From the NCBI GenBank assembly GCA_033795365.1, contig JARYGU010000003.1:1-64000 (forward strand): a stretch of 64,000 nt of DNA. Reading direction: 5' to 3'. This document shows positions 52,578 through 61,540 of this stretch, one piece after another. This DNA is from JARYGU01 sp033795365. Lineage in GTDB: Bacteria > Pseudomonadota > Alphaproteobacteria > Rhizobiales > Rhizobiaceae. The notes below the pieces were generated by a model. That model worked only from the letters and a program-made list of their open reading frames with translations, searched no databases and was not told the origin of the DNA. Each line of letters begins with the position of its first letter. Position 1 is the first letter of the stretch. Both the position numbers and the translations under genes were made by a program.

Positions 52578-52769
52578 TCAGAGGCGGTCGACGGCGCCCT
52601 TGACGGCGCTCTTCGCCTTTCCGACGGTCTTCTGCGTCTTGCCCTTGGCCTCCTGGCCTGCTCCTTCGGCGCGCATGCGGTCGCTGCCGGTCGCCTTGCC
52701 GGCGGCCTTCTTCGCCTTGCCCGCCATTTCGTTGGCCGAACCCTTGATCTTGTCGCTGGTGCTTCCCAC
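52578..52769 (-). CDS. CsbD family stress protein
   Basis: A 63-residue hydrophilic protein: GSTSDKIKGSANEMAGKAKK, then GSDRMRAEGAGQEAKGKTQK, the repeated A/G/K/E pattern of CsbD. CsbD is induced by stress in other bacteria; its function is unknown. The GTG at 52769 was chosen because AGGAG lies 8 bases upstream and gives the usual length; the open frame to 52820 adds a run unlike the family. Confidence 0.85.
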   Translation of the reverse strand: MGSTSDKIKGSANEMAGKAKKAAGKATGSDRMRAEGAGQEAKGKTQKTVGKAKSAVKGAVDRL

Positions 52770-52862
52770 GGTCGTCACTCCTGTTTTCCCGTCAGCATGA
52801 TCGTTCATGCCGGCGTTCAACGGGTCACGGCGGGATATGTTCCATGTTGGAGATAGCTGAGC

Positions 52863-53468
52863 TCAGGCGTGACCGGCTTCGGTCGAAAGCATGGCCGGGG
52901 TGATGCCCATCAGGGCGAGAGCACGGTCGTATTTGTCCTCCAGCCCCATGTCGAAAATCAGGTCCTCCTGCGCCGGGCAGGTCAGCCAGCCATTGGAGGT
53001 GATCTCGTTTTCGATCTGGCCGGCGCCCCAGCCGGCATATCCCAGCATCATGAGGCCGCGCTCGGGCCCGCGCCCGCGCGAGATGGCGCGCACGATGTCG
53101 AGCGTCGCCGTCAGGCAGATGTCGTCGCTGACGGGAATGCTCGATTCCGACATGTAGTCGTCCGAGTGCAGGACGAAGCCGCGGCCGCTCTCGACCGGTC
53201 CGCCCGAGCGGATCGGAAAATCGCGCGTGCCGCCGGGAAGGCGGATCAGCTCATCCTCGCCCACGAGCTGGAGATGGAGGAGCACGTCGGAGAAGCTCAG
53301 CGGCTGGGGCCTGTTGATGACGAAACCCATGGCGCCGTCTTCGGAATGGGCGCAGATATAGACGACCGTACGGGCGAAATTCATGTCGTGCATGCCCGGC
53401 ATGGCGATCAGGAACTGACCGTCAAGGAAACCACGCTCTCGCCTCTTTCTCAGCACGGACATCGTCAT
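52863..53468 (-). CDS. YqgE/AlgH family protein
   Basis: A 201-residue DUF179 protein with the conserved opening FLDGQFLIAMPGMHDMNFARTVVYICAHSEDGAMGFVINRP and later GGPVESGRGFVLHSDDY and GYAGWGAGQIENE. The family is linked to alginate and transcription in Pseudomonas, without known mechanism. It is divergent from the DsbD-N-like gene. Confidence 0.92.
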   Translation of the reverse strand: MTMSVLRKRRERGFLDGQFLIAMPGMHDMNFARTVVYICAHSEDGAMGFVINRPQPLSFSDVLLHLQLVGEDELIRLPGGTRDFPIRSGGPVESGRGFVLHSDDYMSESSIPVSDDICLTATLDIVRAISRGRGPERGLMMLGYAGWGAGQIENEITSNGWLTCPAQEDLIFDMGLEDKYDRALALMGITPAMLSTEAGHA

Positions 53469-53651
53469 AATACCGATAGCCTATCAATTCGCCGCCAAAT
53501 GAAAAGCATTCTTTCCGCATTTCTGCTAAATCGCCCTCATAACAAACCCGTTTAAAGCAACTAGGTCAGTGTCGGCGGCAATCAAGCGATTATGATCGGA
53601 CGATATGAAAAGATGCTGGAAAGCAGCCCGCGCGAGCGTTACTTCAACGCC

Positions 53652-54476
53652 ATGAAGCGCAATGTCTCCATCCTGGTTTCAGCTTTGCTGGCCCTTTCCG
53701 CCCCTGCCCCCTCCTTCGCGGCAAGCTCGGACTGGACATCCACGCCCGGCGGCCAGATCCGCCTGACGGCGCTGCCGCCGGCCGAAGACGGCACGGTCCG
53801 CGCGATGCTGGACATCAGGCTTTCGCCCGGCTGGAAGACCTACTGGCGCGATCCGGGCGAAAGCGGCATTCCGCCGACGATCGACGTCACCGCCGCTTCG
53901 GGCGCGACACTCGAGACGATCGGCTTTCCGCCGCCCAGGCATTTCGACGACGGGACGACACGGTATACCGGCTACGACCATTCGGTGAAGCTGCCCTTCT
54001 CCCTCAGCCAGGATCCGGGCTCTGGCGGCGGCAAGATCACCGCCGCGGTCTTCCTCGGCATCTGCAAGGACATCTGTATTCCGGTTCAGGCGGAGCTTGC
54101 CACCGACACGGGCGCCGAGACCTTCACCAATCCGCTCGAAAAGGCGGCGATCGAGGAGGCCGAAGCGAAGCTTCCCGGCAAGCCGGCGAAGGATTTCAAG
54201 CCGCTTTCCGCCCGCTGGAGCGAGGACCGCAAGCGGCTTTCCGTCGTGTTCCGGGCGCCGGAGGCGGCGGACGGGGCGCTTCCCGAGGTGTTCTTCTCCG
54301 GACCGCCCGGCTTCCAGTTCGAACAGCCCGGCACCGTTTCCCGCAACGGCCGCGATTACAGCGCGCATGTCGAGCTCGTGCACAAGCCGAAATCGGCCGA
54401 TCTCGCCACGGCACCCATCCTGCTTACCGTCCGCAGCGGCGAGCGCGCCATGGAAACCCCACTTGCCATCGAGTGA
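53652..54476 (+). CDS. periplasmic DsbD N-terminal-like domain protein
   Basis: A 274-residue exported protein with a signal peptide (MKRNVSILVSALLALSAPAP to about 24). The mature region has GWKTYWRDPGESGIPPT and YTGYDHSVKLPF, then FLGICKDICIPVQAEL, where two cysteines separated by three residues recall the DsbD alpha domain. The rest has a second immunoglobulin-like part. It probably takes part in periplasmic thiol exchange, but no DsbD membrane domain is attached. An in-frame ATG at 53592 is the other start. Confidence 0.82.
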   Translation: MKRNVSILVSALLALSAPAPSFAASSDWTSTPGGQIRLTALPPAEDGTVRAMLDIRLSPGWKTYWRDPGESGIPPTIDVTAASGATLETIGFPPPRHFDDGTTRYTGYDHSVKLPFSLSQDPGSGGGKITAAVFLGICKDICIPVQAELATDTGAETFTNPLEKAAIEEAEAKLPGKPAKDFKPLSARWSEDRKRLSVVFRAPEAADGALPEVFFSGPPGFQFEQPGTVSRNGRDYSAHVELVHKPKSADLATAPILLTVRSGERAMETPLAIE

Positions 54477-54555
54477 CCTTCGCCTATAGTCGCCCGCCTC
54501 GGGCGGCCAGCCGCTAATTCTGCTTATGCCAATTCTGCCATGAAGGAGAACGATC

Positions 54556-55041
54556 ATGACCATTGCCGTTGGAGACAGGATTCCTGACCTGAAGATCAAG
54601 GAGCGGGCGGGCGACGGCCCGGCGGAGATTTCCACCGCAGATCTCTTCAAGGGCAAGCGCGTCGTGCTTTTCGGCGTACCGGGTGCCTTCACGCCGACCT
54701 GCTCGCTGAACCACCTGCCGGGCTATCTGGAAAACCGGGACGCCATCCTCGCCAAGGGCGTGGACGATATCGTCGTCGTGGCGGTCAACGATCACCATGT
54801 CATGGGCGCCTGGGCAATCTCGACCGGCGGGGCGGGCAAGCTGCGCTTCATCGCCGACTGGGACGCCGCCTTCACCAAGGCGCTCGGCCTGGAGGCGGAT
54901 CTTTCCGCCGGCACGCTCGGGCTTCGCTCCAAGCGCTATTCGATGCTGGTCGAGGACGGCGTGGTGAAGAGCCTCAACGTCGAGGAAAACCCCGGCCAGG
55001 CGACCGTATCGGCCGCAGCCGCGATGATCGAGCAGCTATAG
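54556..55041 (+). CDS. peroxiredoxin (Prx5/hybrid type)
   Basis: A 161-residue peroxiredoxin. The active site is PGAFTPTCS with the peroxidatic cysteine at C49; the arginine is in GLRSKRYSML. It reduces hydrogen peroxide and alkyl hydroperoxides using glutathione or thioredoxin. AAGGAG lies 7 bases before the ATG. It is 79 bases after the DsbD-N-like gene. Confidence 0.93.
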   Translation: MTIAVGDRIPDLKIKERAGDGPAEISTADLFKGKRVVLFGVPGAFTPTCSLNHLPGYLENRDAILAKGVDDIVVVAVNDHHVMGAWAISTGGAGKLRFIADWDAAFTKALGLEADLSAGTLGLRSKRYSMLVEDGVVKSLNVEENPGQATVSAAAAMIEQL

Positions 55042-55095
55042 CGCCCTCTCCCCTCCGGGGCATCCTTTTGTTCCTATGCGGTTCCAGGGAAACCG

Positions 55096-56022
55096 CTATG
55101 CACTTTTCCTGGAATTGCCCGCCCCCGGCGTGCCGACGCTCTGGCGCATCTCGCGCGTGAGCCAGCCTTGCAGGGCGACCGTGTCGGCCCTGCCGGCAAG
55201 ATGAGGCGCGATCCACAGGACGAGCCTGCGCGTGCCGCGGGTGAAGCCGAAGGGCGCCACCAGCCGGCCCGACTGAAGCTGGTCGAGCACCAGCATCTGC
55301 GGCACCACCGCGACCCCGAGCCCGCAGGCCGCCGCCTGTATCAGGAGATAGAAATGGTCGAACGAGGCCTTGGCTTCCAGCGACGGGCCGGGGCAGCCGG
55401 CCGCCCGCTGCCAGTCGAGCCAGGCTTCCGGCCTCGTGCGGGTGGAAAGCAGCCAGGCTCTTTCGAAATCCGACGGATCGGATATCCGCAGCGTTTCCAG
55501 ATATTCCGGAGAACAGACGGGGCCGATACGCTCCTCGACGAGCTCGCTGATCACGGCGTCGTCCGGCGGGTCTATGACATTCGATCGGATCGCCATGCCG
55601 ATCCTGTCGCGCACGAAATCGACCCGGTCGTAATTCATGTTGAACTGCAGCTCGACCTGCGGATAGCGCTCATGGAACTGTGCGATGCGCGGGATGATCC
55701 AGCTCATCATGATCGAGGACGAACAGGAGAGCGTCAGCGGCCCCGGCCTTATGCGCTCCACGCTCGCATGCACGAGGTCGAGCGCGGTCGCAAGCCCCTC
55801 CGCGAGCCTGACGCCCTCCGGCGTCGGCTCAGTCGAGCGGGCCTTCCTGTTCAGAAGCACGACGCCGAGCGTATCCTCGAGCGACTTGATGTGCCGGCTC
55901 ACCGCGCCATGGGTCACGAACAGCTCCTCGGCCGCCAGCGTCATGGAGCGGTGACGCGCGGTCGCCTCGAAGGCACGTAACGCGTTCAGGGAAGGCATCA
56001 CCCTTCTTGCAGGCTTTTCCAT
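55096..56022 (-). CDS. LysR family transcriptional regulator
   Basis: A 308-residue LysR protein with LNALRAFEATARHRSMTLAAEELFVTHGAVSRHI (about residues 12-45) and the effector domain with LTLSCSSSIMMSWIIPRI. It belongs to the GcvA-like group. Divergent from an MFS transporter gene, with 200 bases between, so it probably controls the transporter. Confidence 0.9.
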   Translation of the reverse strand: MEKPARRVMPSLNALRAFEATARHRSMTLAAEELFVTHGAVSRHIKSLEDTLGVVLLNRKARSTEPTPEGVRLAEGLATALDLVHASVERIRPGPLTLSCSSSIMMSWIIPRIAQFHERYPQVELQFNMNYDRVDFVRDRIGMAIRSNVIDPPDDAVISELVEERIGPVCSPEYLETLRISDPSDFERAWLLSTRTRPEAWLDWQRAAGCPGPSLEAKASFDHFYLLIQAAACGLGVAVVPQMLVLDQLQSGRLVAPFGFTRGTRRLVLWIAPHLAGRADTVALQGWLTREMRQSVGTPGAGNSRKSA

Positions 56023-56222
56023 AGGGTCTCCTGTGACTTTTCCTCACACGGCTGGAACAATTAATCGATTGCCCTCCAACCGTCCACTCCGTTACGGCTC
56101 ATAGGGATTGGATCACGCGCGAGTGTCGGGGGGACGATATGCGACGGAAACCGATGCTTCGGCTCTGTCGCTGCCGGTAAGCGGCGGCCCTCGAGACTGG
56201 CCACACACAGGGAGGCAGAATT

Positions 56223-57560
56223 ATGGACACCGCAGTCCAGCGCATGTCACAGGTCGAGCAATCGGCAATCCGCAAGATATCGGTTCGGCTCGTGCCGTTC
56301 CTCGCGTTGATGTTCTTCATCAACTTCCTCGACCGCACGGCGATCTCCTTTGCCGGTCCGAACGGCATGACCGACGACCTGGCGCTGACGGCCGCACAGT
56401 TCGGCTTCGCCGCCGGCATCTTCTTCTTCGGCTATATCGTGCTCGAAATCCCGAGCAATCTCGCCCTTCACAAATACGGCGCGCGGCGCTGGCTCGCCCG
56501 CATCATGGTGACCTGGGGTATCGTCGCGCTGCTCTTCACCTGGGTCAGCAGCGCCACGGAGCTCTACGTACTGCGCTTCCTGCTCGGCGTCGCCGAGGCG
56601 GGCTTCTTCCCCGGCGCGATCCTGTTTCTCAGCATGTGGGTGCCGGCCCGCCACCGCAACAAGATCCTGGCGCTCTTCTACATCGCCCAGCCGCTGACGA
56701 TCGTGATCGGCGCTCCGCTCGCGGCCATGCTCATCCAGGCCCACGGCGCCTTCGGCCTCGAAGGATGGCGCATCATGTTCTTCGGCGTCGCCGTTCCGGC
56801 GATCGTCGTCGGCATCGTCACCTGGTTCTACCTTGCCGACAAGCCGGACGACGCCAAGTGGCTCACCCGCGAGGAGAAGGACTGGCTCAACAAGGAACTC
56901 GCCGGCGAGGAGAAGGCCAAGGCGAACGCCCATGGCAAGATGACGGGCCTCGCGCTCGCCGACGGCCGCGTCTGGCTTCTCTCCGTCATCTATTTCGGGC
57001 TGATCTACGGGCTCTACGCCCTCGCCTTCTTCCTGCCGACGATCATCGCCGGCTTCGAGGCGAAATTCGGAACCAAGTTCGACGTCTTCGACAAGGGCCT
57101 GGTGACCGCCGTTCCCTACCTGCCGGCGGCGTTCGCGCTCTATTTCTGGAGCCGTGACGCCTATCGCCGCGGCGTCAAGGCGTGGCACATCGGCATCCCG
57201 GCGCTGATCGGCGCGGTCAGCATTCCGCTCGCGCTCTACATGAACTCGCCCGAGGCGACGATCCTCGCGATCACGATCACCGCCTGCGCGATCTTCTCGG
57301 CACTGCCGAACTTCTGGGCCATCCCGTCGCGCTTCCTGACCGGGCCTGCCGCTGCAGCCGGCATCGCGCTCATCAACACGATCGGCAATATCGCGGGCTT
57401 TGCCGCCCCCTATATCACCGGTCTCGTCAAGGATGCGACCGGCGTCTACGAACTGCCGATGTTCATCGTCGGCGGGCTGATGCTGATGTCGGCGGTGCTT
57501 GCCTTCTCGCTCGGCGGGCGTATCCGCGAACCGGAGCCGGCAAAGGCCGCGACGGCCTAA
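56223..57560 (+). CDS. MFS transporter (anion:cation symporter family)
   Basis: A 445-residue protein with 12 transmembrane helices. The N-terminal motif FINFLDRTAISFAG and the loop FGYIVLEIPSNLALHKYGARRW are characteristic of the ACS family (phthalate, tartrate or glucarate-type permeases). GGGAGG precedes the ATG. It probably takes up an organic acid, under control of the divergent LysR protein. Confidence 0.9.
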   Translation: MDTAVQRMSQVEQSAIRKISVRLVPFLALMFFINFLDRTAISFAGPNGMTDDLALTAAQFGFAAGIFFFGYIVLEIPSNLALHKYGARRWLARIMVTWGIVALLFTWVSSATELYVLRFLLGVAEAGFFPGAILFLSMWVPARHRNKILALFYIAQPLTIVIGAPLAAMLIQAHGAFGLEGWRIMFFGVAVPAIVVGIVTWFYLADKPDDAKWLTREEKDWLNKELAGEEKAKANAHGKMTGLALADGRVWLLSVIYFGLIYGLYALAFFLPTIIAGFEAKFGTKFDVFDKGLVTAVPYLPAAFALYFWSRDAYRRGVKAWHIGIPALIGAVSIPLALYMNSPEATILAITITACAIFSALPNFWAIPSRFLTGPAAAAGIALINTIGNIAGFAAPYITGLVKDATGVYELPMFIVGGLMLMSAVLAFSLGGRIREPEPAKAATA

Positions 57561-57588
57561 TCCGGGCAAAGCCACAACGCAAAATGCC

Positions 57589-57617
57589 GCCGCGGCCCTC
57601 GGGCCGCGGCTTTCGTC
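57589..57617. terminator. shared terminator between MFS and rnhA genes
   Basis: GCCGCGGCCC (57589-57598) pairs with GGGCCGCGGC (57601-57610), followed by TTTCGTCTTTC on the plus strand and CATTTTG on the minus strand. It separates two convergent genes. Confidence 0.75.
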
Positions 57618-57619
57618 TT

Positions 57620-58084
57620 TCAGGGCAGCAGCGCCTTGCCGCCGGAGAGCTTCTTGAACGGCGCCATGCCCTGGCGGGCGAGCTCGTCGGCCCGCTCGTT
57701 CTCCGGATGGCCCGCATGGCCCTTCACCCAATGCCAGGTGACCTTGTGGCGCAGCCGGACCTCGTCGAGGGCCTGCCACAGCTCGCCGTTCTTCACCGGC
57801 TTCTTGTCCGCGGTCTTCCAGCCGTTCTTCTTCCAGCCGTGAATCCATTTCGAAATGCCGTCCATGACGTATTTCGAATCCGTGTAGAGGTCGACCTCGC
57901 AAGGAGCCTTCAGCGTGCTCAGCGCCGTGATCGCCGCCATCAGCTCCATGCGGTTGTTGGTCGTCAGGGCCTCGCCGCCGGAAAGCTCCTTCTCGACGTC
58001 GCCGTAGCGAAGCACCGCTCCCCAGCCGCCGGGGCCCGGATTGCCCGAGCAGGCGCCGTCCGTGAAAATGTCGACGTGCTTCAT
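57620..58084 (-). CDS. rnhA: ribonuclease HI
   Basis: A 154-residue RNase HI: the catalytic acids are in IFTDGACSGNPGPGGWG, RMELMAAITAL, LYTDSKYV and GHPENERADELA. It cuts the RNA strand of RNA:DNA hybrids. Its start overlaps the thrB stop by four bases (ATGA). The ispH-thrB-rnhA order is standard for Rhizobiales. Confidence 0.96.
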   Translation of the reverse strand: MKHVDIFTDGACSGNPGPGGWGAVLRYGDVEKELSGGEALTTNNRMELMAAITALSTLKAPCEVDLYTDSKYVMDGISKWIHGWKKNGWKTADKKPVKNGELWQALDEVRLRHKVTWHWVKGHAGHPENERADELARQGMAPFKKLSGGKALLP

Positions 58085-59046
58085 CGGGACAATCCGTATT
58101 CGGCCGGCGTCGCCACCTGGCGGTGGAACCGGAGCTTGCGCAGATATTCGAGCGGGTCCTTCTTGACCACCAGCGCACCCGGCGGCGTGGTCAGCCAGTC
58201 ATAAAGACGGGTGAGGAAGAAGCGCAGCGCCGAGCCGCGGGCAAGCAGCGGCAGCGCCGCCGATTCCGCATCCGACAGCGGCCGCACGCTCTCGTAGCCC
58301 GCAAGCAGCGCCATGCCCTTGGTCAGGTTGAACGAACCGTCCTTCTCGAAGCACCAGGCGTTGAGGCAGACGGACACGTCGTAAGCGAAGAGATCGTTGC
58401 AGGCGAAATAGAAGTCGATCAGGCCGGAAAGCCGGTCGCCGATGAAGAAGACGTTGTCGGGAAAGAGATCGGCATGGATGACGCCCGCCGGCAGGTCCTT
58501 CGGCCAATCGCGTTCGAGGAGGGCGAGCTCGGCGGCGATCTCGTCCTGCAGTCCCCGCTCCACCTCGTCGGCGCGGTCCTGCGACTTTTCCCAGAGCGGC
58601 CGCCAGCCGCCGACGGAAAGGGCGTTCGGCCGGGTCAGGGAAAATCCCTCGCCTGCGACATGCATCTCGGCCAGCGCCCGGCCGACCTCGCGACAATGGC
58701 CCGCGGCGGGCTTGCGCAGCCACATGCCTTCGAGAAAGGTGATGACCGCAGCCGGGCGGCCGGAAAGCTCGCCGAGAAGCCTGCCGTCGTTGCGCGAAAG
58801 CGGCAGCGGGCAATTGACCCCGCGATCGGCAAGATGATGCATCAGACCGAGGAAGAACGGCAGGTCGGCCGGATCGACGCGCTTCTCGTAGAGCGTCAGG
58901 ATGAAGGCGCCCTTCGTCGTATGCAGCAGGAAATTGGAATTCTCGACGCCCTCGGCGATCCCCTTGTAGGAGGTGAGCGTGCCTGCGTCATAGGCGGTCA
59001 GGAAACGGGCGAGGTCGTCCTCGGAGATATCGGTGTAGACTGCCAA
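58081..59046 (-). CDS. thrB: homoserine kinase (choline-kinase fold)
   Basis: A 321-residue ThrB of the APH/choline-kinase type used by alphaproteobacteria. The key motifs are GVENSNFLL, the Brenner motif VIHADLFPDNVFF with catalytic aspartate, and GLIDFYFACNDL. It phosphorylates homoserine for threonine synthase (thrC at 44507-45904). TTG 59046 (AVYTDISEDDL following) gives the usual length; a longer frame goes upstream. Confidence 0.94.
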   Translation of the reverse strand: MAVYTDISEDDLARFLTAYDAGTLTSYKGIAEGVENSNFLLHTTKGAFILTLYEKRVDPADLPFFLGLMHHLADRGVNCPLPLSRNDGRLLGELSGRPAAVITFLEGMWLRKPAAGHCREVGRALAEMHVAGEGFSLTRPNALSVGGWRPLWEKSQDRADEVERGLQDEIAAELALLERDWPKDLPAGVIHADLFPDNVFFIGDRLSGLIDFYFACNDLFAYDVSVCLNAWCFEKDGSFNLTKGMALLAGYESVRPLSDAESAALPLLARGSALRFFLTRLYDWLTTPPGALVVKKDPLEYLRKLRFHRQVATPAEYGLSR

Positions 59047-59135
59047 GGTATTACGCCCATACTTTCTGGGGAAGAAGAAGCGGCGCGGGACGTGCGGGAG
59101 CATACCCCCCGACCAAAAGTCGCTCGATCATATTC

Positions 59136-60140
59136 CTATTCCCCGTTCACGAATGCCATGTCGGCCGGTGTCAGCTCGATATTGCGCAGCTCGCGGTTGA
59201 CGAGGAAATTCTCGTTCTCTTCGACCGTGTCGGCAAGCTCCACCTTGGCATCGTAGCGGCCGCGGAAAGCCTCGATGATCTCGTTGACGATGACCTCGGG
59301 CGCGGAGGCTCCGGCCGAAAGGCCGACGGTGCGGATCGCGCCCAGCCCGTCCCAGTCGATCTCCGAGGCGCGCTGCACGAGCACGGATTTCGTCGCGCCG
59401 GCGCGAAGGGCGACCTCGACCAGGCGCTTGGAGTTGGACGAGTTCGGCGCGCCGACGACGAGGAAGAGATCGCAGCCCAGCGCCGCCTGCTTGACCGCTT
59501 CCTGGCGGTTGGTCGTGGCATAGCAGATCGAATCGGCCGCCGGCGCCGTCAGGTTCGGGAAACGCTCGTGAAGCCGCCGGATGACGCCGGCCGTGTCGTC
59601 GACGGAAAGCGTGGTCTGCGTGACGAAGCCGAGATTGTCCGGGTCCGGCGGCTCATAGACGTCCGCGTCCTCCACCGTCTCGATCAGCGAGACCGAACCC
59701 TCCGGCAACTGGCCCATCGTGCCGATCACCTCGGGATGGCCGGCATGGCCGATCAGCACGACATGGCGGCCGAGGCGCTGGTGGCGCATCGCCTGCTTGT
59801 GCACCTTGGAGACGAGTGGGCAGGTCGCGTCGAGATAGAAGAGGTTGCGCGCCGTCGCATCCGCCGGGACCGATTTCGGCACGCCATGCGCCGAAAAGAC
59901 CACCGGCTGGGCGCGATGCTCCTCGGGGATCTCGTCGAGCTCCTCGACGAAGATCGCGCCCTTGGCCTCGAGACCTTCGACCACATAGCGGTTGTGCACG
60001 ATCTCATGGCGGACATAGACCGGCGCGCCATAGGCCTTCAACGCCAGGACGACGATCTGGATCGCCCGGTCGACGCCGGCGCAGAAGCCGCGCGGGCCGC
60101 ACAGGCGGATTGTCAGCGGGGGTTTTGCGATCGCGTTCAT
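59136..60140 (-). CDS. ispH: 4-hydroxy-3-methylbut-2-enyl diphosphate reductase
   Basis: A 334-residue IspH (LytB), last step of the MEP isoprenoid pathway. The three cysteines that hold the [4Fe-4S] cluster are in GFCAGVDRA (C20), DATCPLVSKVHKQ and DSICYATTNRQ. Substrate-binding PNSSNSKRL is also present. It is followed by thrB after about 90 bases. Confidence 0.96.
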   Translation of the reverse strand: MNAIAKPPLTIRLCGPRGFCAGVDRAIQIVVLALKAYGAPVYVRHEIVHNRYVVEGLEAKGAIFVEELDEIPEEHRAQPVVFSAHGVPKSVPADATARNLFYLDATCPLVSKVHKQAMRHQRLGRHVVLIGHAGHPEVIGTMGQLPEGSVSLIETVEDADVYEPPDPDNLGFVTQTTLSVDDTAGVIRRLHERFPNLTAPAADSICYATTNRQEAVKQAALGCDLFLVVGAPNSSNSKRLVEVALRAGATKSVLVQRASEIDWDGLGAIRTVGLSAGASAPEVIVNEIIEAFRGRYDAKVELADTVEENENFLVNRELRNIELTPADMAFVNGE

Positions 60141-60226
60141 CCAATACCAATCAAGGGACAGCCGTTTGCGCCGGGTTTAGCATAAAACAAGGCGGTTGGA
60201 AGGCATTGGGCCGCAGGATTTGCCCG

Positions 60227-60997
60227 TCAGCCCCTGCGGCGGAAGAAATAGAGGCCGCTGACGGCGACGAGGGCCAGCGCCAGCCCGTACCAGGTCACGG
60301 CATATTGCAGGTGGTTGTTCGGCAGGTCGAACTGCGTGACGCCGCCGACCGGCATGCCCCCCGGATTGGGCGCGGCGCCGGCATCGACGAAGAAGGGCAC
60401 GACGTCCGCTTCGCCAAGCCCGGCGCTCGATGCCATCAGGTCGAGATCCTTCCAATAGAAGATGTTCTTGCCCGCGTCGTTTTCCGGAACGAGGGAGGAA
60501 GGCTTTTCTTCCAGCCGGTCGCGGGCAAGCCCAGCGACGCGCTGCGGGCCGGAGAGCTGGCCTGCGGCGCGCTTCCCCGGCTCCTTGCTCTCATAGGGCA
60601 CGAAACCGCGGTTGACGAAGACGAAGCGGCCGTCGGCAAGCTGCAGCGGCGTATAGACGTAAAAGCCCGTCTGCCCCTTCCAGGTGGCGAAGAAGTGGCG
60701 CTCGCGGTCGTTGGCGTAGACGCCCTCGACGGTGACCGGGCGGTATTCGATGTCCTCGCCGGCAGCCTTGCGTTTCTCGATCTCCGCGAGGGCGGCCGGC
60801 GGCTCGGCCCGGCGCTCGGCCATGTCGGCGAGCAGCTTCTCCTTCCAGTGCAGGCGTTGCACCTGCCAGGTACCGAGCGACAGCAGGACCGCGAGCGCCG
60901 CGACGAGCACGATCACGGCCGCGATGGTTTTCCCGCGCCCTTCGGGCCTTTCGACGGTTCCGTCCTCAGCCACGGTCGATCTCGCCGGGTCTGGCAT
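60227..60997 (-). CDS. SURF1 family cytochrome oxidase assembly protein
   Basis: A 256-residue protein with one helix near residues 24-43 (IAAVIVLVAALAVLLSLGTWQVQRL) and another near the end (YGLALALVAVSGLYFF), the standard SURF1 layout, with the periplasmic VNRGFVPYE and QFDLPNNHLQYAVTWYGLA motifs. It helps insert haem into the aa3 oxidase. Its ATG at 60997 overlaps the DUF983 gene by 32 bases; GTG 60973 is another possible start. Confidence 0.92.
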   Translation of the reverse strand: MPDPARSTVAEDGTVERPEGRGKTIAAVIVLVAALAVLLSLGTWQVQRLHWKEKLLADMAERRAEPPAALAEIEKRKAAGEDIEYRPVTVEGVYANDRERHFFATWKGQTGFYVYTPLQLADGRFVFVNRGFVPYESKEPGKRAAGQLSGPQRVAGLARDRLEEKPSSLVPENDAGKNIFYWKDLDLMASSAGLGEADVVPFFVDAGAAPNPGGMPVGGVTQFDLPNNHLQYAVTWYGLALALVAVSGLYFFRRRG

Positions 60998-61349
60998 TGT
61001 TGCGGTATTGCAGCGCGATCAGCACGCCCTTCAGGATGCGCGTCAGCGCAAGGCTCAGAACGGTCGCAAGCGGTATCCAGAGCAGGAAATGCACCCACAG
61101 CGGCGGGTTGATGCTGACCTCCATCCACAGCGCCGCCCCGACCACGATGAAGCCGACGATGAGGATGACGAAGACGACCGGCCCGTCGCCGGAATCGGCA
61201 AAGGAATAGTCCAGCCCGCAATTGGCGCATCGCGGCCTGACTGTGAGGAAACCGTCGAAGAGCCTGCCCTGCCCGCAGCGTGGGCAGCAGCCCCGGACGC
61301 CGGCCTTGAAAGGATCGACGGGCGGATAGAGGGCTTTGTCTTCACTCAT
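60966..61349 (-). CDS. DUF983 family membrane protein
   Basis: A 127-residue protein. An N-terminal zinc ribbon (CCPRCGQGRLFDGFL and CANCGLDY) is followed by two transmembrane helices (VVFVILIVGFIVVGAAL and WVHFLLWIPLATVLSLALT). The family is found next to the cytochrome oxidase genes of alphaproteobacteria and may aid their assembly. It overlaps surf1, so the two are coupled. Confidence 0.9.
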   Translation of the reverse strand: MSEDKALYPPVDPFKAGVRGCCPRCGQGRLFDGFLTVRPRCANCGLDYSFADSGDGPVVFVILIVGFIVVGAALWMEVSINPPLWVHFLLWIPLATVLSLALTRILKGVLIALQYRNNARPGEIDRG

Positions 61350-61478
61350 GAACCTGTTCCGATCGCTGCATGATCCGGCGCCGCGGCCCGGGCCGGTTTC
61401 ATCTGCGCATAGGTAACGCCGCATCGGCGCTTCGTCCAATCGAAACACTGCGACAAAGGCGCCAAGACAAATCATAAA

Positions 61479-61514
61479 TCAAAAGGCGGCCGCATTGCTG
61501 CGCCCGCCTTTTGA
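61479..61514 (-). terminator. rho-independent terminator after ctaE
   Basis: TCAAAAGGCGG (61479-61489) and CCGCCTTTTGA (61504-61514) form an 11-bp perfect stem with a 14-base loop; it includes T tracts on both strands. It lies 26 bases after the ctaE stop at 61541, separating it from DUF983-surf1. Confidence 0.8.
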
Positions 61515-61540
61515 TGTTCGCATCCGGCAAGCGGATTGAT